A DNA stretch of 64,000 bases from Brevundimonas sp. Root1279 (GTDB taxonomy: Bacteria; Pseudomonadota; Alphaproteobacteria; Caulobacterales; Caulobacteraceae): positions 186,001 to 250,000 of the forward strand of contig NZ_LMEB01000008.1 in NCBI RefSeq assembly GCF_001425945.1. Direction: 5' to 3'. The stretch's first letter is position 1. Every line of letters starts with the position of its first letter. The notes under the pieces are model-generated. The model had not been told where the DNA came from. It did no database searches and was given only the letters and a program-made list of their open reading frames with translations. Positions 9,005 to 17,761 of this stretch are shown here, in pieces. The position numbers and the translations under genes are program-made.

Positions 9005-10380
9005 GCCAGCGCGGCCAGCACGGCGTCCAACGTCGGATCGACGGTCTCGAACACCTCGGCCCGGCCTTCCAGGCCCTCCAGCTGACGCGGCCGCTCGGGC
9101 GCGAAACCAAGCGCCGCCTCGACCGACTCCGGAAACTTCGCCGCATGCGCCGTCGACAAGGCGACCACCGGACCGGCGCTGCGGTCCAGTCGCCGCGCCG
9201 CATGCAGGGCCACCGCCGTGTGAGGGCAGATCACTCGGCCGGTTTCGGCGTGAGTCCGGGCGATCTCGGCCGCCGTCTCCGCCTCGCTGACCGACACGGC
9301 ACGGACCTCCCGACGCAGCGCCGCCAGCAGGTCTTCGGGCAGGACCATCCGGCCGTCGCTTGCGAAGTCCTCGAACAAGCCGCGGGTCAGGTCGGCGTCG
9401 CGGCCCGAGGCCTCGAACAGCAGCCGCTCGAAATTGGACGGCGCCTGCACGTCCATGCTGACGCTGGCCGTCGGCGCGGCCTGCGCCCGGGCGTAGACCC
9501 CGGTCTGCAGCGCCCGCACCAGGGCGTCGTTGCGGTTGGTGGGGGCGACGATCCCGCCCATCGGCAGGCCCATCCGCCGCGCCGCCCAGCCGGCGAAGGC
9601 GTCGCCGAAATTGCCCGTCGGAACCACATAGGTCGCCCGCGCCGCCTGGGCGCCCAGCGCCCGCGCCGCGCCGACATAATAGGGAATCTGTCCCGCCAGC
9701 CGGGCCCAGTTGATCGAGTTCACCGAGCTCAACCGCCCGCCTCCGGCCGTACGCGGATCCGCCAGCAGGGCCTTAACCAGCCGCTGGCAGTCGTCGAAGT
9801 CGCCGCGCACCGCCAGGTTCTTCACATTGGCCGCGCCGGTCGTGGTCATCTGCAGCCGCTGCACCGGCGACACCCGCCCCAGCGGATGCAGCACCACCAG
9901 CTCGACCCGCTCCAGCCCGCCGAAGGCCCGCACCGCCGCAGCGCCGGTGTCGCCGCTGGTCGCGGTGACCAGCCGCAGCCGCTCTCCGCTCGCCTCCAGC
10001 GCCGCCTCGGCCAGGACGGCGACCATCTGCATGGCGTAGTCCTTGAAGGCCGCCGTCGGGCCGTGGAACAGCTCCAGCACGAACAGGCCGGGCGCGACCT
10101 CGACCAGGGGCGTCGCCGCCGGATCGTCAAAGCCGTCTGTCAGCCTTCGCGTCGCCCGCGCCAGCGCGCCCTCAGGCAGGCTGTCTCCGATGAAGGGCCG
10201 CAGCACCGCCTCGGCCGTTGCGGCCGGGCCATCCGCGGTCAGCGCTTCGGGCGACAGGGTCGGCCAGCGCGCCGGCACATAGAGGCCCCCGTCGCGCGCC
10301 ACGCCGCTGAGCAGGGCCTCGACGAATCCGACCGCTCCAGAGCGGCCGCGCGTACTGACATAGGAGGGCTGGGCGGACAT
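9001..10380 (-). CDS. thrC: threonine synthase
   Basis: PLP enzyme that converts O-phosphohomoserine to threonine. At 459 residues it is a full-length class of threonine synthase like that of E. coli and yeast. The N-terminus is YVSTRG...GLYVP and the PLP lysine is K113 in FHGPTAAFKDY; a TATSGDTGAAA phosphate loop follows. It is transcribed toward thrAB, so it lies outside the thr attenuator and must have its own promoter. That differs from the thrABC operon of enterobacteria. Confidence 0.95.
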   Translation of the reverse strand: MSAQPSYVSTRGRSGAVGFVEALLSGVARDGGLYVPARWPTLSPEALTADGPAATAEAVLRPFIGDSLPEGALARATRRLTDGFDDPAATPLVEVAPGLFVLELFHGPTAAFKDYAMQMVAVLAEAALEASGERLRLVTATSGDTGAAAVRAFGGLERVELVVLHPLGRVSPVQRLQMTTTGAANVKNLAVRGDFDDCQRLVKALLADPRTAGGGRLSSVNSINWARLAGQIPYYVGAARALGAQAARATYVVPTGNFGDAFAGWAARRMGLPMGGIVAPTNRNDALVRALQTGVYARAQAAPTASVSMDVQAPSNFERLLFEASGRDADLTRGLFEDFASDGRMVLPEDLLAALRREVRAVSVSEAETAAEIARTHAETGRVICPHTAVALHAARRLDRSAGPVVALSTAHAAKFPESVEAALGFAPERPRQLEGLEGRAEVFETVDPTLDAVLAALA

Positions 10381-10428
10381 CCCGCCATCTGACGGCGCCG
10401 CTTGCTGCGACGCAACAAAAAGCCGCCG

Positions 10429-11049
10429 TCAGGCTCCGGCCGTCGCCCCGGGCCGCGCGCGGCAATCCTCCAGCCAGCGGGACAGATGCTCGAACTCTTC
10501 AGGCGGCCGGTATTTGATCAGCCGGGCGAAATCGAGCCCGACCACGCCGACGATGTCGGCGATGGTGAAACGGTCGCCGGCCAGGAACTCGTTCTCGGCC
10601 AGCCGGCGGTTCAGGCCGTTCATCACCTTCTCGGCCCCGAGCCGGTTGTGCTCAGCCACCTGCCGCACCTGCACCGACTCCAGCGCCGCCAGGGCCGGGT
10701 GGGAATGCCGGACCGTCAGCATGAGCGGATTGGCGAGGTAGAACTCGGCGCGCCGTGTCCACATCTCGATCACCGCCTCTTCGCGCGCGCCGTTCCCGAA
10801 CAGGTTCGGCTCGGGATAGAGCGCCTCCAGATAGCGGCAAATGGCGACGGACTCGGTGATGCACTCGCCGTCGTCCAGCTCCAGCGCCGGCACGTGCGGG
10901 ATGCCGACCTTGGCGCGGTAGTCCGGCGTGCGGTGCTCGCCGGCCATGATGTCGACCTCGACCATCTCGACGTCCTCGATGCCCTTCTCAGCCATCACCC
11001 AGCGGACCCGCCGGGGGTTGGGAGCGCGGTGTGAGGTGTAGAGCTTCAT
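10429..11049 (-). CDS. glutathione S-transferase family protein
   Basis: The 206 residues have an N-terminal thioredoxin-like domain (about 1-80: MKLYTSHRAPNPRRV..., cis-Pro loop IPHVPALEL, then ESVAICRYLE, the usual GSH-contacting helix start) and an all-helical C-terminal domain ending with the conserved FTIADI N-capping box. The frame is open further upstream, but the ATG at 11049 was chosen for its GGAGG ribosome site. It lies 14 bases downstream of the nucleoside transporter gene on the same strand, so the two are probably co-transcribed. Substrate is unknown. Confidence 0.88.
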   Translation of the reverse strand: MKLYTSHRAPNPRRVRWVMAEKGIEDVEMVEVDIMAGEHRTPDYRAKVGIPHVPALELDDGECITESVAICRYLEALYPEPNLFGNGAREEAVIEMWTRRAEFYLANPLMLTVRHSHPALAALESVQVRQVAEHNRLGAEKVMNGLNRRLAENEFLAGDRFTIADIVGVVGLDFARLIKYRPPEEFEHLSRWLEDCRARPGATAGA

Positions 11050-11063
11050 CGAACGGCCTCCGC

Positions 11064-12335
11064 TCAGTCGAATATGGTCGCAGGCATCGCGCCGACAATG
11101 CAGGCGGTCATCAGGGTGGCCAGGAAACCGGCGAACAGCGCCTTCCCGACGAGGCCCAGCACCTCCTCGCGACGCTCCGGCATCAGCACGCTGAGGCCGG
11201 TGACGGTGATGCCCACCGAGCCGACGTTGGCGAAGCCGCACAGGGCGTAGGTCATCAGCATGCGGGTGCGCTCGGTCATCTCGCCGGCCGGGATGGCGCC
11301 CAGGTCGATGAAGGCCTTGAACTCAGTCTGGGTCAGCTTGGTGCCCAGCAGCAGACCCGCGTCGCGCGTCTCCGCCGCCGGCACGCCGGTCAGCCAGGCG
11401 ACCGGGGCGAAGATCCAGCTCAGGAACCATTCGACGCTGATCGACGGCCCGAAGATCGCGCCGACGATGATGTTCACCAGCGCCACCAGCGCCACGAAGA
11501 CGATCAGCACCGCCGAGATGTTCAAGACCACCATCAGGCCGTCCGACGTGCCCTTCACAATGGCGTCGATGGCGCTGTCGTACTTGAGAGCCGAGTTGTA
11601 GTCGGCCACCGCGCCGCCCTCGCCCGGCTTCTCGGGGATGACGATGCGGGCCAGCAGCACGCCGGCCGGCGCCGAGATGATCGAGGCGACCAGCACGTGG
11701 CCGGCGGCGGCCGGCAGGGTCGCGCTGAGCATGGTGGCGTAGGCGACCATGGTCGAACCGGCGACGGTGGCCAGGCCGACCACCATCATCAGGAACAGCT
11801 CGGAGCGGGTCAGCTTGTCGAGATAGGCGCGGATCACGATCGGGCTCTCGATCATGCCCAGGAAGATGTTGGCCGCCACTGCCAGGGCCGAGGCGCCGCC
11901 CAGGCCCATGGTTCGCTGGAACAGGAAGCCGAAGCCGAGCGTGATCCACTTCAGGATCTTCCAGTGCCACAACAACGCCGACAGGGCCGAGATCACCAGG
12001 ATCAGCGGCAGGACCTGGAAGGCGAAGGTGAACATCGCGTTCTGGTCTTGCACCGGATAGGGCTGTGGGAAACGGCTCCCGGCCAGATAGCCGAAGACGA
12101 ATTGGGTGCCCTGCTGCGTCGCCCGGTTCAGGCCGTCGACGGCGCCGGTTATGGCGCTGAGCACGCTGTCCGAGCCCGGGATGCCGAACAGGATCAGCAC
12201 CAGGGCCGCCTGCACCGCGATCGCGCCGACCGCCAGGCGCCACGGAAAGACGCGCTTGTTCTCGGACAGGCCCCAGCACGCCGCCACGATGACCACCAGG
12301 CCGAGCAGGCTCTGCAGGTTCAGCACATTGAACAT
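11064..12335 (-). CDS. concentrative nucleoside transporter (NupC/CNT family)
   Basis: Inner-membrane nucleoside uptake driven by H+ or Na+. The 423 residues are mostly hydrophobic and contain the CNT layout: an N-terminal gate segment (FNVLNLQSLLGLVVIVAACW), the glycine-rich NFVLP-like region (VFGYLAGSRFP...FTFAFQVLPLIL), the transport core (FLGMIESPIVI, TVAGSTMVAYA) and a C-terminal end rich in small residues (CGFANVGSVGI). The length fits the family at about 400-430. A GGGAGGG ribosome site precedes the ATG. Divergent from the DUF4349 lipoprotein gene, with 188 bases between starts. Confidence 0.9.
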   Translation of the reverse strand: MFNVLNLQSLLGLVVIVAACWGLSENKRVFPWRLAVGAIAVQAALVLILFGIPGSDSVLSAITGAVDGLNRATQQGTQFVFGYLAGSRFPQPYPVQDQNAMFTFAFQVLPLILVISALSALLWHWKILKWITLGFGFLFQRTMGLGGASALAVAANIFLGMIESPIVIRAYLDKLTRSELFLMMVVGLATVAGSTMVAYATMLSATLPAAAGHVLVASIISAPAGVLLARIVIPEKPGEGGAVADYNSALKYDSAIDAIVKGTSDGLMVVLNISAVLIVFVALVALVNIIVGAIFGPSISVEWFLSWIFAPVAWLTGVPAAETRDAGLLLGTKLTQTEFKAFIDLGAIPAGEMTERTRMLMTYALCGFANVGSVGITVTGLSVLMPERREEVLGLVGKALFAGFLATLMTACIVGAMPATIFD

Positions 12336-12523
12336 CGACGCGATTTCCCTCCCGGCTCCCCGCCGGTCCCTCGGCCCTTGAACGCCAGTGCGGGCGCTGT
12401 GGCAAGAGGCCGCGATTTCGGCCGCATATGGCCCCGCTTCCGCTTCTTCCCCGTCGAGATTCCGCCCCGATCCGGGCGCGCCATCACGAAACCGTGATCA
12501 GCACGGTGACAGGGAGAATGACG

Positions 12524-13423
12524 ATGAAGAAGGCACTGATGACGGCGGCCGCGACCGCCCTGCTGCTGACCGCCTGCTCGCCCGGCGAAAAGGTCGAGGA
12601 GGCTCCCGCCGCCGAGATGGCGTCTGCCGAAGCCCCGGCAGCAGACGCCGCCGCCCAACCGGGTTCCGAACAGGCCCGCATTCGGACCGCGCCCGTCGCC
12701 CCCGCCGCCGTCGCCCCCGCCCCGCTCGCCCCCATCGCCAAGATCGCCTACGCCTTCAGCTACGCCCTCTCCGTGCCCGAGGACCGCGGCGCCGAGCTGA
12801 TGAGCCGGCACGAATACGCCTGCGTCAGCGCCGGGCCTGGCCTCTGCCAGGTGATCTCGGCCCAGGCCGACTGGAGCGGGCGCGATCCCAGCGGGCGGCT
12901 GGAACTTCGTGGCCAGCCCGAATGGATCAACCGCTTCCGCGCCGGTCTCGCCGTCGACGCCCAGAACGCCGGCGGCCGTCTGGAAGAGGCGGTCACCGAC
13001 GGCGAGGACGTCACCCGCGGCATCGACGCCGCCTCGACCGGCGCCAAGACCAGCGCCGCCCTGGCCGACCGCATGCGCGAGCTTCAGGCCCGCACTGGCG
13101 GCACGACCAAGCAGCGCCTGGAGATCGAACGCGAGCTGGCCGATCTGCAGCGTCAGCGCGACGCACAGCAGATCCAGCTGCGCGAGCTCAACGACCGCGT
13201 CCAGTCGGCCCGCCTGACCATCGACTACCGCCAGGGCGGCGTCATGGCCGCCGACAGCCCGACCCGGCCGGTCGCCCGCGCCCTGCAGGACGCCTTCGGC
13301 CTGTCGATGGGCATGCTCGGCTTCCTGATCACCGCCGGCTCGGTGATGCTGCCCATCGTCGCCATCGGCGGCGTGGTCTGGTGGGCGGCGGTGCGCCGGA
13401 AGCGGAAGCCGATTTCGGCCTGA
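12524..13423 (+). CDS. DUF4349-like lipoprotein
   Basis: The ATG at 12524 was chosen because AGGGA sits 8 bases upstream and because it gives a clean lipoprotein signal: MKKALMTAAATALLLTAC with the lipobox cysteine at 18. After an Ala/Pro-rich linker come AYAFSYALSVPEDRGAELM and a LELRGQPEWINRFR stretch, which I associate with DUF4349. A coiled-coil region rich in Arg, Glu and Gln follows (about residues 170-230), then one C-terminal membrane segment (GMLGFLITAGSVMLPIVAI) and a basic tail. The product has 299 residues, is anchored at both ends to the envelope, and has no known function. Confidence 0.75.
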   Translation: MKKALMTAAATALLLTACSPGEKVEEAPAAEMASAEAPAADAAAQPGSEQARIRTAPVAPAAVAPAPLAPIAKIAYAFSYALSVPEDRGAELMSRHEYACVSAGPGLCQVISAQADWSGRDPSGRLELRGQPEWINRFRAGLAVDAQNAGGRLEEAVTDGEDVTRGIDAASTGAKTSAALADRMRELQARTGGTTKQRLEIERELADLQRQRDAQQIQLRELNDRVQSARLTIDYRQGGVMAADSPTRPVARALQDAFGLSMGMLGFLITAGSVMLPIVAIGGVVWWAAVRRKRKPISA

Positions 13424-13434
13424 GCGCCAGGAAC

Positions 13435-13459
13435 GGTCGCGGTCCCCGGGGCCGCGACC
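13435..13459. terminator. hairpin between two converging genes
   Basis: A perfect 8-bp stem (13435-13442 with 13452-13459) with a 9-base loop lies between the stops of the DUF4349 gene (13423, plus) and the next gene (13462, minus). The position suits a bidirectional terminator, but neither side has a U-run, so this is only a candidate. Confidence 0.4.
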
Positions 13460-13461
13460 AT

Positions 13462-14049
13462 TCAGCGCTCCTGACAGAAACCGGCAGGATCGAAAGACAC
13501 CAGCCCCTTGTAGTGCACCCGGATCCGCCAGTCCGACATCCGCTCGCGCTTGAAGGCTGTCAGCCGCCCATCCTGCGCCATGCCGACGAAGTCGAAATCG
13601 CCATTGTTGGGCCGGTAGAGCGCGACGATCCCGTTGTGCGGCTCATATTCGTAGACGACGCCGGGCTGCACCGGATCGCCGAGAAACCAGGTCACTTCCG
13701 CGCTTCGGTGAGGGCTGAGGGGATGATCCTCGCGACCCAGAACCTTTGTCGTCACGCCGGCCGCGGTCCATTCGTCTCCGACCGCGATCTCCTGGCAAAA
13801 GCGAGGAATCACGACCCGAAAGGCCGCGCCCGAGGCGCAGTAAACCTCGCTGGTCGAACAGTCTTCTAACGGCCGCGTCTCGAGCCACGAGCCTTCCAGC
13901 CCCTGCCTGAAATCAACGACGAAGTCGTCGTAGACGAACATACCGCGTTCGGACCAGCCGGAGTTCGCCGCGGTCTGCGCTTGGGCCACACTGTTCCCGA
14001 GCCCTACCGCTGCAAGAAGTGCGAGCACTGACGCGGGATACGAGGCCAT
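13462..14049 (-). CDS. exported protein of unknown function
   Basis: Not recognised. The ATG at 14049 (with GGAGAA upstream) gives 195 residues starting with a plausible signal peptide (MASYPASVLALLAAVGLG, cut near AQAQ). The mature part is rich in aromatic and charged residues, has three cysteines (CSTSEVYC and a late FCQE pair partner), and ends FDPAGFCQER. An in-frame start 8 codons further up is possible but would spoil the signal peptide. It stands alone between converging and same-strand neighbours and is probably periplasmic. Confidence 0.6.
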   Translation of the reverse strand: MASYPASVLALLAAVGLGNSVAQAQTAANSGWSERGMFVYDDFVVDFRQGLEGSWLETRPLEDCSTSEVYCASGAAFRVVIPRFCQEIAVGDEWTAAGVTTKVLGREDHPLSPHRSAEVTWFLGDPVQPGVVYEYEPHNGIVALYRPNNGDFDFVGMAQDGRLTAFKRERMSDWRIRVHYKGLVSFDPAGFCQER

Positions 14050-14131
14050 CGGCGGTTCTCCGCTGCGAGACATGCATCTCTGCAGAATTCACCGCCGATG
14101 ACAACCTTAGAGCGAACATCTCAGGGTCGCC

Positions 14132-15010
14132 CTACAGCTGCCCGCGCACCAGCTTGCCGTAGTCTTCCATCAGGCCCAGGCTCAGCGCGCCGGGGGTGAA
14201 GCGGTATTCGCCGATCTCGCTCACCGGGGTCACCTCGGCGGCCGTGCCGGTCAGGAAGCATTCGCTGAAGGTCGACAGCTCTTCCGGCTTGATGTGGCGC
14301 ACGACCACCTCGATGCCCTTGGCCTTGGCCATTTCGATGACCGTCTGGCGGGTGATGCCGTCCAGGATGGCGTCGACCGGCGGGGTGTGCAGCACGCCGT
14401 CCTGGACGAAGAAGACGTTGGCGCCGGTGGCCTCGGCCACATAGCCGCGCCAGTCCAGCATCATGGCGTCGGCATAGCCGCGCTTCTCGGCGGCTGTTTT
14501 GGACATGGTGCAGATCATGTACAGGCCCGCGGCCTTGGCCGCCGACGGGGCGGTCATCGGGTCCGGGCGGCGCCATTTGGCCCACTCCAGGCGAATGCCC
14601 TTGGCCTTCACCTCGGGATCGAAATAGCTGGGCCAGTCCCACACGGCGATGGCGACGTGGGTCTTGTTGTTGATGGTCGAAACGCTGACCTGTTCCGGCC
14701 CCCGATAGGCCACAGGACGCACATAGCAGTCCGAAAGCCCCATCTTTTCGCAGGTTTCCTTGCAGGCGGCGTCGATCTCGGCCACGCTGTATGGAAGGTC
14801 GAAATCGAGCAGGTTCGCGGAGCGTTGCAGGCGTTCCGAGTGAGGGGTCAGCTTGAAGATTTCGCCGCCATACATACGCTCACCCTCGAAGACCGACGAG
14901 CCGTAGTGAAGGGCATGGGTCAGAACGTGCGTTTTCGCTTCCCGCCAGGGCACGAAATCGCCGTCCATCCAGATCCAGCCGTCACGATCGTCGAAAGGAA
15001 CGAAGGCCAT
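14132..15010 (-). CDS. ilvE: branched-chain amino acid aminotransferase
   Basis: Fold-type IV PLP enzyme, the last step of leucine, isoleucine and valine synthesis. The 292 residues include the N-terminal WMDGDFVPW, the THALHYGSSVFEG substrate loop, the PLP-lysine stretch SAAKAAGLY, and the phosphate-binding region LTGTAAEVTPV. The length matches group I/II bacterial IlvE at about 290-310. It serves the same pathway as the ilv-leu operon but is a separate transcription unit about 8 kb away, and is divergent from the response-regulator gene. Confidence 0.93.
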   Translation of the reverse strand: MAFVPFDDRDGWIWMDGDFVPWREAKTHVLTHALHYGSSVFEGERMYGGEIFKLTPHSERLQRSANLLDFDLPYSVAEIDAACKETCEKMGLSDCYVRPVAYRGPEQVSVSTINNKTHVAIAVWDWPSYFDPEVKAKGIRLEWAKWRRPDPMTAPSAAKAAGLYMICTMSKTAAEKRGYADAMMLDWRGYVAEATGANVFFVQDGVLHTPPVDAILDGITRQTVIEMAKAKGIEVVVRHIKPEELSTFSECFLTGTAAEVTPVSEIGEYRFTPGALSLGLMEDYGKLVRGQL

Positions 15011-15095
15011 TGAATAACGTCTCCCGCGTAAGTCTTCGGGTTAGACCCGTCGGAATCGCTCAGGTCAACGCCTGCCGCGCCCCCATGGCCGCTTC

Positions 15096-15830
15096 GTGAT
15101 GAGCGATGTCCGTCCCTATGGCCGTTCGGGCCCCATCGCGGGCCCGGGCGCCGGTCGTCACCTGCTGGTCGTCGACGACGACGACCGCATCCGCGAACTG
15201 CTGAAGGAATTCCTCGCGCGCGAGGGCTATCGGGTCACCGGCGGCGCCCATGCGGCGGCCGCCAAGCGCCTGATGGAGCTGATCGAATTCGATCTGGTCA
15301 TCCTCGACGTGATGATGCCGGGCGAGAGCGGCTTCGACCTGACCACCTGGGTGCGCTCCAAGGCCGAGACCTCCAAGACGCCGGTCCTGCTGCTCACCGC
15401 CCGCGGCGATCCCGACGACCGCATCGAAGGCCTGTCCCGCGGCGCCGACGACTACATGTCCAAGCCGTTCGACCCGCGCGAACTGGCGCTGCGCGTCGAC
15501 GCCATCCTGCGCCGCACCGGCGGAAAGCCGCTGACGCCGCGCGAGATCAAGCTCGGGCCGGCGGTCTTCGACATGGAGCGGCTGGAGCTGTCCAAGGACG
15601 GCAAGCCCCAGCGCCTGACCGAGGCCGAGGCCCAGTTGCTCAAGACTCTGGCCATCCACGCCCACGCCCCGGTCGAGCGCATGAGCCTGTCGCCCGACAC
15701 CGCCGACATCACCGGCCGCGCTGTCGACGTCCAGGTCACCCGCCTGCGCCGCAAGCTCGAGGCCGATCCCAAGAACCCGCGCTACCTGCAGACCGTGCGC
15801 GGCGTCGGCTACATGCTGGCCCCGGACTAG
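15096..15830 (+). CDS. OmpR-family response regulator
   Basis: Two-component response regulator: a receiver domain (about residues 22-140, acidic pocket VVDDDD, phospho-acceptor D71 in LVILDVMMPG, conserved K in MSKPF) followed by a winged-helix DNA-binding domain (about 150-240, ending LQTVRGVGYML). A GTG at 15096 precedes an ATG at 15099; neither has a strong ribosome site. The histidine kinase gene starts 7 bases downstream and is its obvious partner. Its position next to ilvE recalls the PetR-type regulators of alphaproteobacteria, which is a guess. Confidence 0.93.
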   Translation: MMSDVRPYGRSGPIAGPGAGRHLLVVDDDDRIRELLKEFLAREGYRVTGGAHAAAAKRLMELIEFDLVILDVMMPGESGFDLTTWVRSKAETSKTPVLLLTARGDPDDRIEGLSRGADDYMSKPFDPRELALRVDAILRRTGGKPLTPREIKLGPAVFDMERLELSKDGKPQRLTEAEAQLLKTLAIHAHAPVERMSLSPDTADITGRAVDVQVTRLRRKLEADPKNPRYLQTVRGVGYMLAPD

Positions 15831-15837
15831 GCCTCGC

Positions 15838-17181
15838 ATGCGGCTGCTCCCCGCCGGCGTCTGGGCCCGGGTGCTTAAGCGGCGCCTGCCGACCTCGCTC
15901 TGGGGTCGGTCGCTGCTGATCATCGTCCTGCCGGTGCTGGTCATGCAGGTGGCCGTCACCTGGGCCTTCTTCGACATGCACTGGCAGACGGTGACCGCCC
16001 GCCTGTCCGAAGGCCTGGCCGGCGACGTCGCCTGGATCGTCGAAAGCTATGCAGAGGATCCGACGCCGGCCAATCTGGCCGTGATCGCCGATCGGGCGGA
16101 GCGCACCATGTCGCTGTCGGTCGCGCTGCAGGACGGCGCCACCCTGCCCGCCGAGCGCCGACGCGGCCCGATCGGCGTGGTCGACCGCGCCCTGGGTCAG
16201 GCCCTGGAGGCCCGCGTCGACGAACTGCTGTGGTTCGATACCGTCCGATATCCCGCCTATGTCGATATCCGGGTGCAGCAGCCGCAGGGCGTACTGCGCA
16301 TCATCGCCCCGCGCGAGCGCGCCGTCGCCACCCAGGCCCACATCTTCGTGGTCTGGCTGCTGATCGCCACCGTCCTGCTGATGGGCGTCGCCATCCTGTT
16401 CATCCGCAATCAGGTCCGCGCCATCGAGCGGCTGGCCGAGGCCGCCGAGGCCTTCGGGCGCGGCGAGAGCCAGGAGCGGTTCAAGCCGCACGGGGCCCGC
16501 GAGGTCCGCGCCGCCGCCAAGGCCTTCATGGACATGCGCGACCGCATCCAGCGCCACATCGACCAGCGCACCGCCCTGCTCGCCTCCGTCAGCCACGACC
16601 TGCGCACGCCCCTGACCCGCCTGCGCCTGGAACTGGCGCTCGCCCCGCCGTTCAAGCGCGCCTCGGCCATGCAGGGGGACATGGACGAGATGGAGCATAT
16701 GATCGACGAATACCTCGCCTTCGCCCGCGGCGAGGCCGGCGAAGCGGCCCAGGCCGTCTCCATTTCCGACCTGCTCTCCGCCGCCGCCGAGGACGCCCGC
16801 CGCGCCGGGGCCGAGGTCGAGGTCCGCGTCCCGACCGGGCTGACCGCCAGCCTGCGTCCCCTCGCCTTCAAGCGCGCCATCACCAACCTGGCCGGCAACG
16901 CCGCCGCCCATGGCGAGCACGTCCGCCTGGCCGCCCGCGAACTGCCCTCGGGCGGGCTGGAGGTCACCGTCGACGACGACGGCCCCGGTATCCCCGACGA
17001 CATGCACGAAGAAGCCTTCCGGCCGTTCTCGCGCCTCGACGACTCGCGCAATCAGAACCGCAAGGGCGTCGGCCTGGGCATGGCCATCGCCCGCGACGTG
17101 GCCCGCGGCCACGGTGGCGACATCACCCTGGGCCGCAGCGACCTGGGCGGCCTCAGCGCCGTCATCCGCCTACCCGGCTGA
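15838..17181 (+). CDS. sensor histidine kinase, EnvZ-like
   Basis: Membrane sensor kinase paired with the regulator just upstream. It has 447 residues: TM1 about 26-45, a periplasmic sensor of about 120 residues, TM2 about 169-189, HAMP about 190-240, the H box ASVSHDLRTPLTR with H253, the N box AITNLAGNAAAHG, and the G boxes DDDGPGIP and GVGLGMAIA. The architecture and the RNQVRAIERLAEAAE HAMP start resemble EnvZ-class kinases. The signal sensed is unknown; the extracytoplasmic part has no family I recognise. Confidence 0.93.
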   Translation: MRLLPAGVWARVLKRRLPTSLWGRSLLIIVLPVLVMQVAVTWAFFDMHWQTVTARLSEGLAGDVAWIVESYAEDPTPANLAVIADRAERTMSLSVALQDGATLPAERRRGPIGVVDRALGQALEARVDELLWFDTVRYPAYVDIRVQQPQGVLRIIAPRERAVATQAHIFVVWLLIATVLLMGVAILFIRNQVRAIERLAEAAEAFGRGESQERFKPHGAREVRAAAKAFMDMRDRIQRHIDQRTALLASVSHDLRTPLTRLRLELALAPPFKRASAMQGDMDEMEHMIDEYLAFARGEAGEAAQAVSISDLLSAAAEDARRAGAEVEVRVPTGLTASLRPLAFKRAITNLAGNAAAHGEHVRLAARELPSGGLEVTVDDDGPGIPDDMHEEAFRPFSRLDDSRNQNRKGVGLGMAIARDVARGHGGDITLGRSDLGGLSAVIRLPG

Positions 17182-17266
17182 GCCGCAATCACGATTTGCC
17201 GCCCCCTCTGGCGAAGCGGGGCCATAGGGCGCATCTTTCCAGGCGACAGGGCCTTGGAGGATACAA

Positions 17267-17761
17267 ATGCGCAGACTCGCCTTTACCGCTCCCCTCGCCG
17301 TCGTGCTGGCCATGGCCGCCGCGCCCGCCTTCGCCGAACCGCAGAGCGTCAACGTCACACTCGGCCCCGAGGTCGAGGAGCAGATCGATGAACTGGGGGA
17401 ACGCGAGGTGCGCGAGCAGGCCGACCGCCTCGCCGAGGTCGTCCGGCGCACGCTCGAGACCAAGGGCGCCCTCAGCGGCGCCCGCATCGATCTGGTCCTG
17501 ACAGACCTCAAGCCGAACCGGCCGACCCGGCAGCAGATCGCCGACCAGCCCAATATCGACTGGTATCGCAGCATCTCGCTCGGCGGCGCGGCCATTGAAG
17601 GTCAGATCACCCAGGCCGACGGCCGGGTCGAACCCGTCCGGTTCGACTATTTCTCGAACGATCTCGTCGACGTCCGGGGCTTCAGCACCTGGCAGGACGC
17701 CGACCGCGCCTACGAACGGTTCGCCAACAACCTGGTCGGCGGGCGCTACGTCACCCGCTAG
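17267..17761 (+). CDS. exported protein of unknown function
   Basis: The 164 residues begin with a clear signal peptide (MRRLAFTAPLAVVLAMAAAPAFA). The mature domain carries a highly charged helix (EEQIDELGEREVREQADR) and then LVLTDLKPNRPTRQQIADQP, a pattern seen in small periplasmic proteins of Caulobacterales. A strong GGAGGA ribosome site lies about 10 bases before the ATG. The stop shares a CTAG (17758-17761) with convergent proC. Function unknown. Confidence 0.75.
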   Translation: MRRLAFTAPLAVVLAMAAAPAFAEPQSVNVTLGPEVEEQIDELGEREVREQADRLAEVVRRTLETKGALSGARIDLVLTDLKPNRPTRQQIADQPNIDWYRSISLGGAAIEGQITQADGRVEPVRFDYFSNDLVDVRGFSTWQDADRAYERFANNLVGGRYVTR

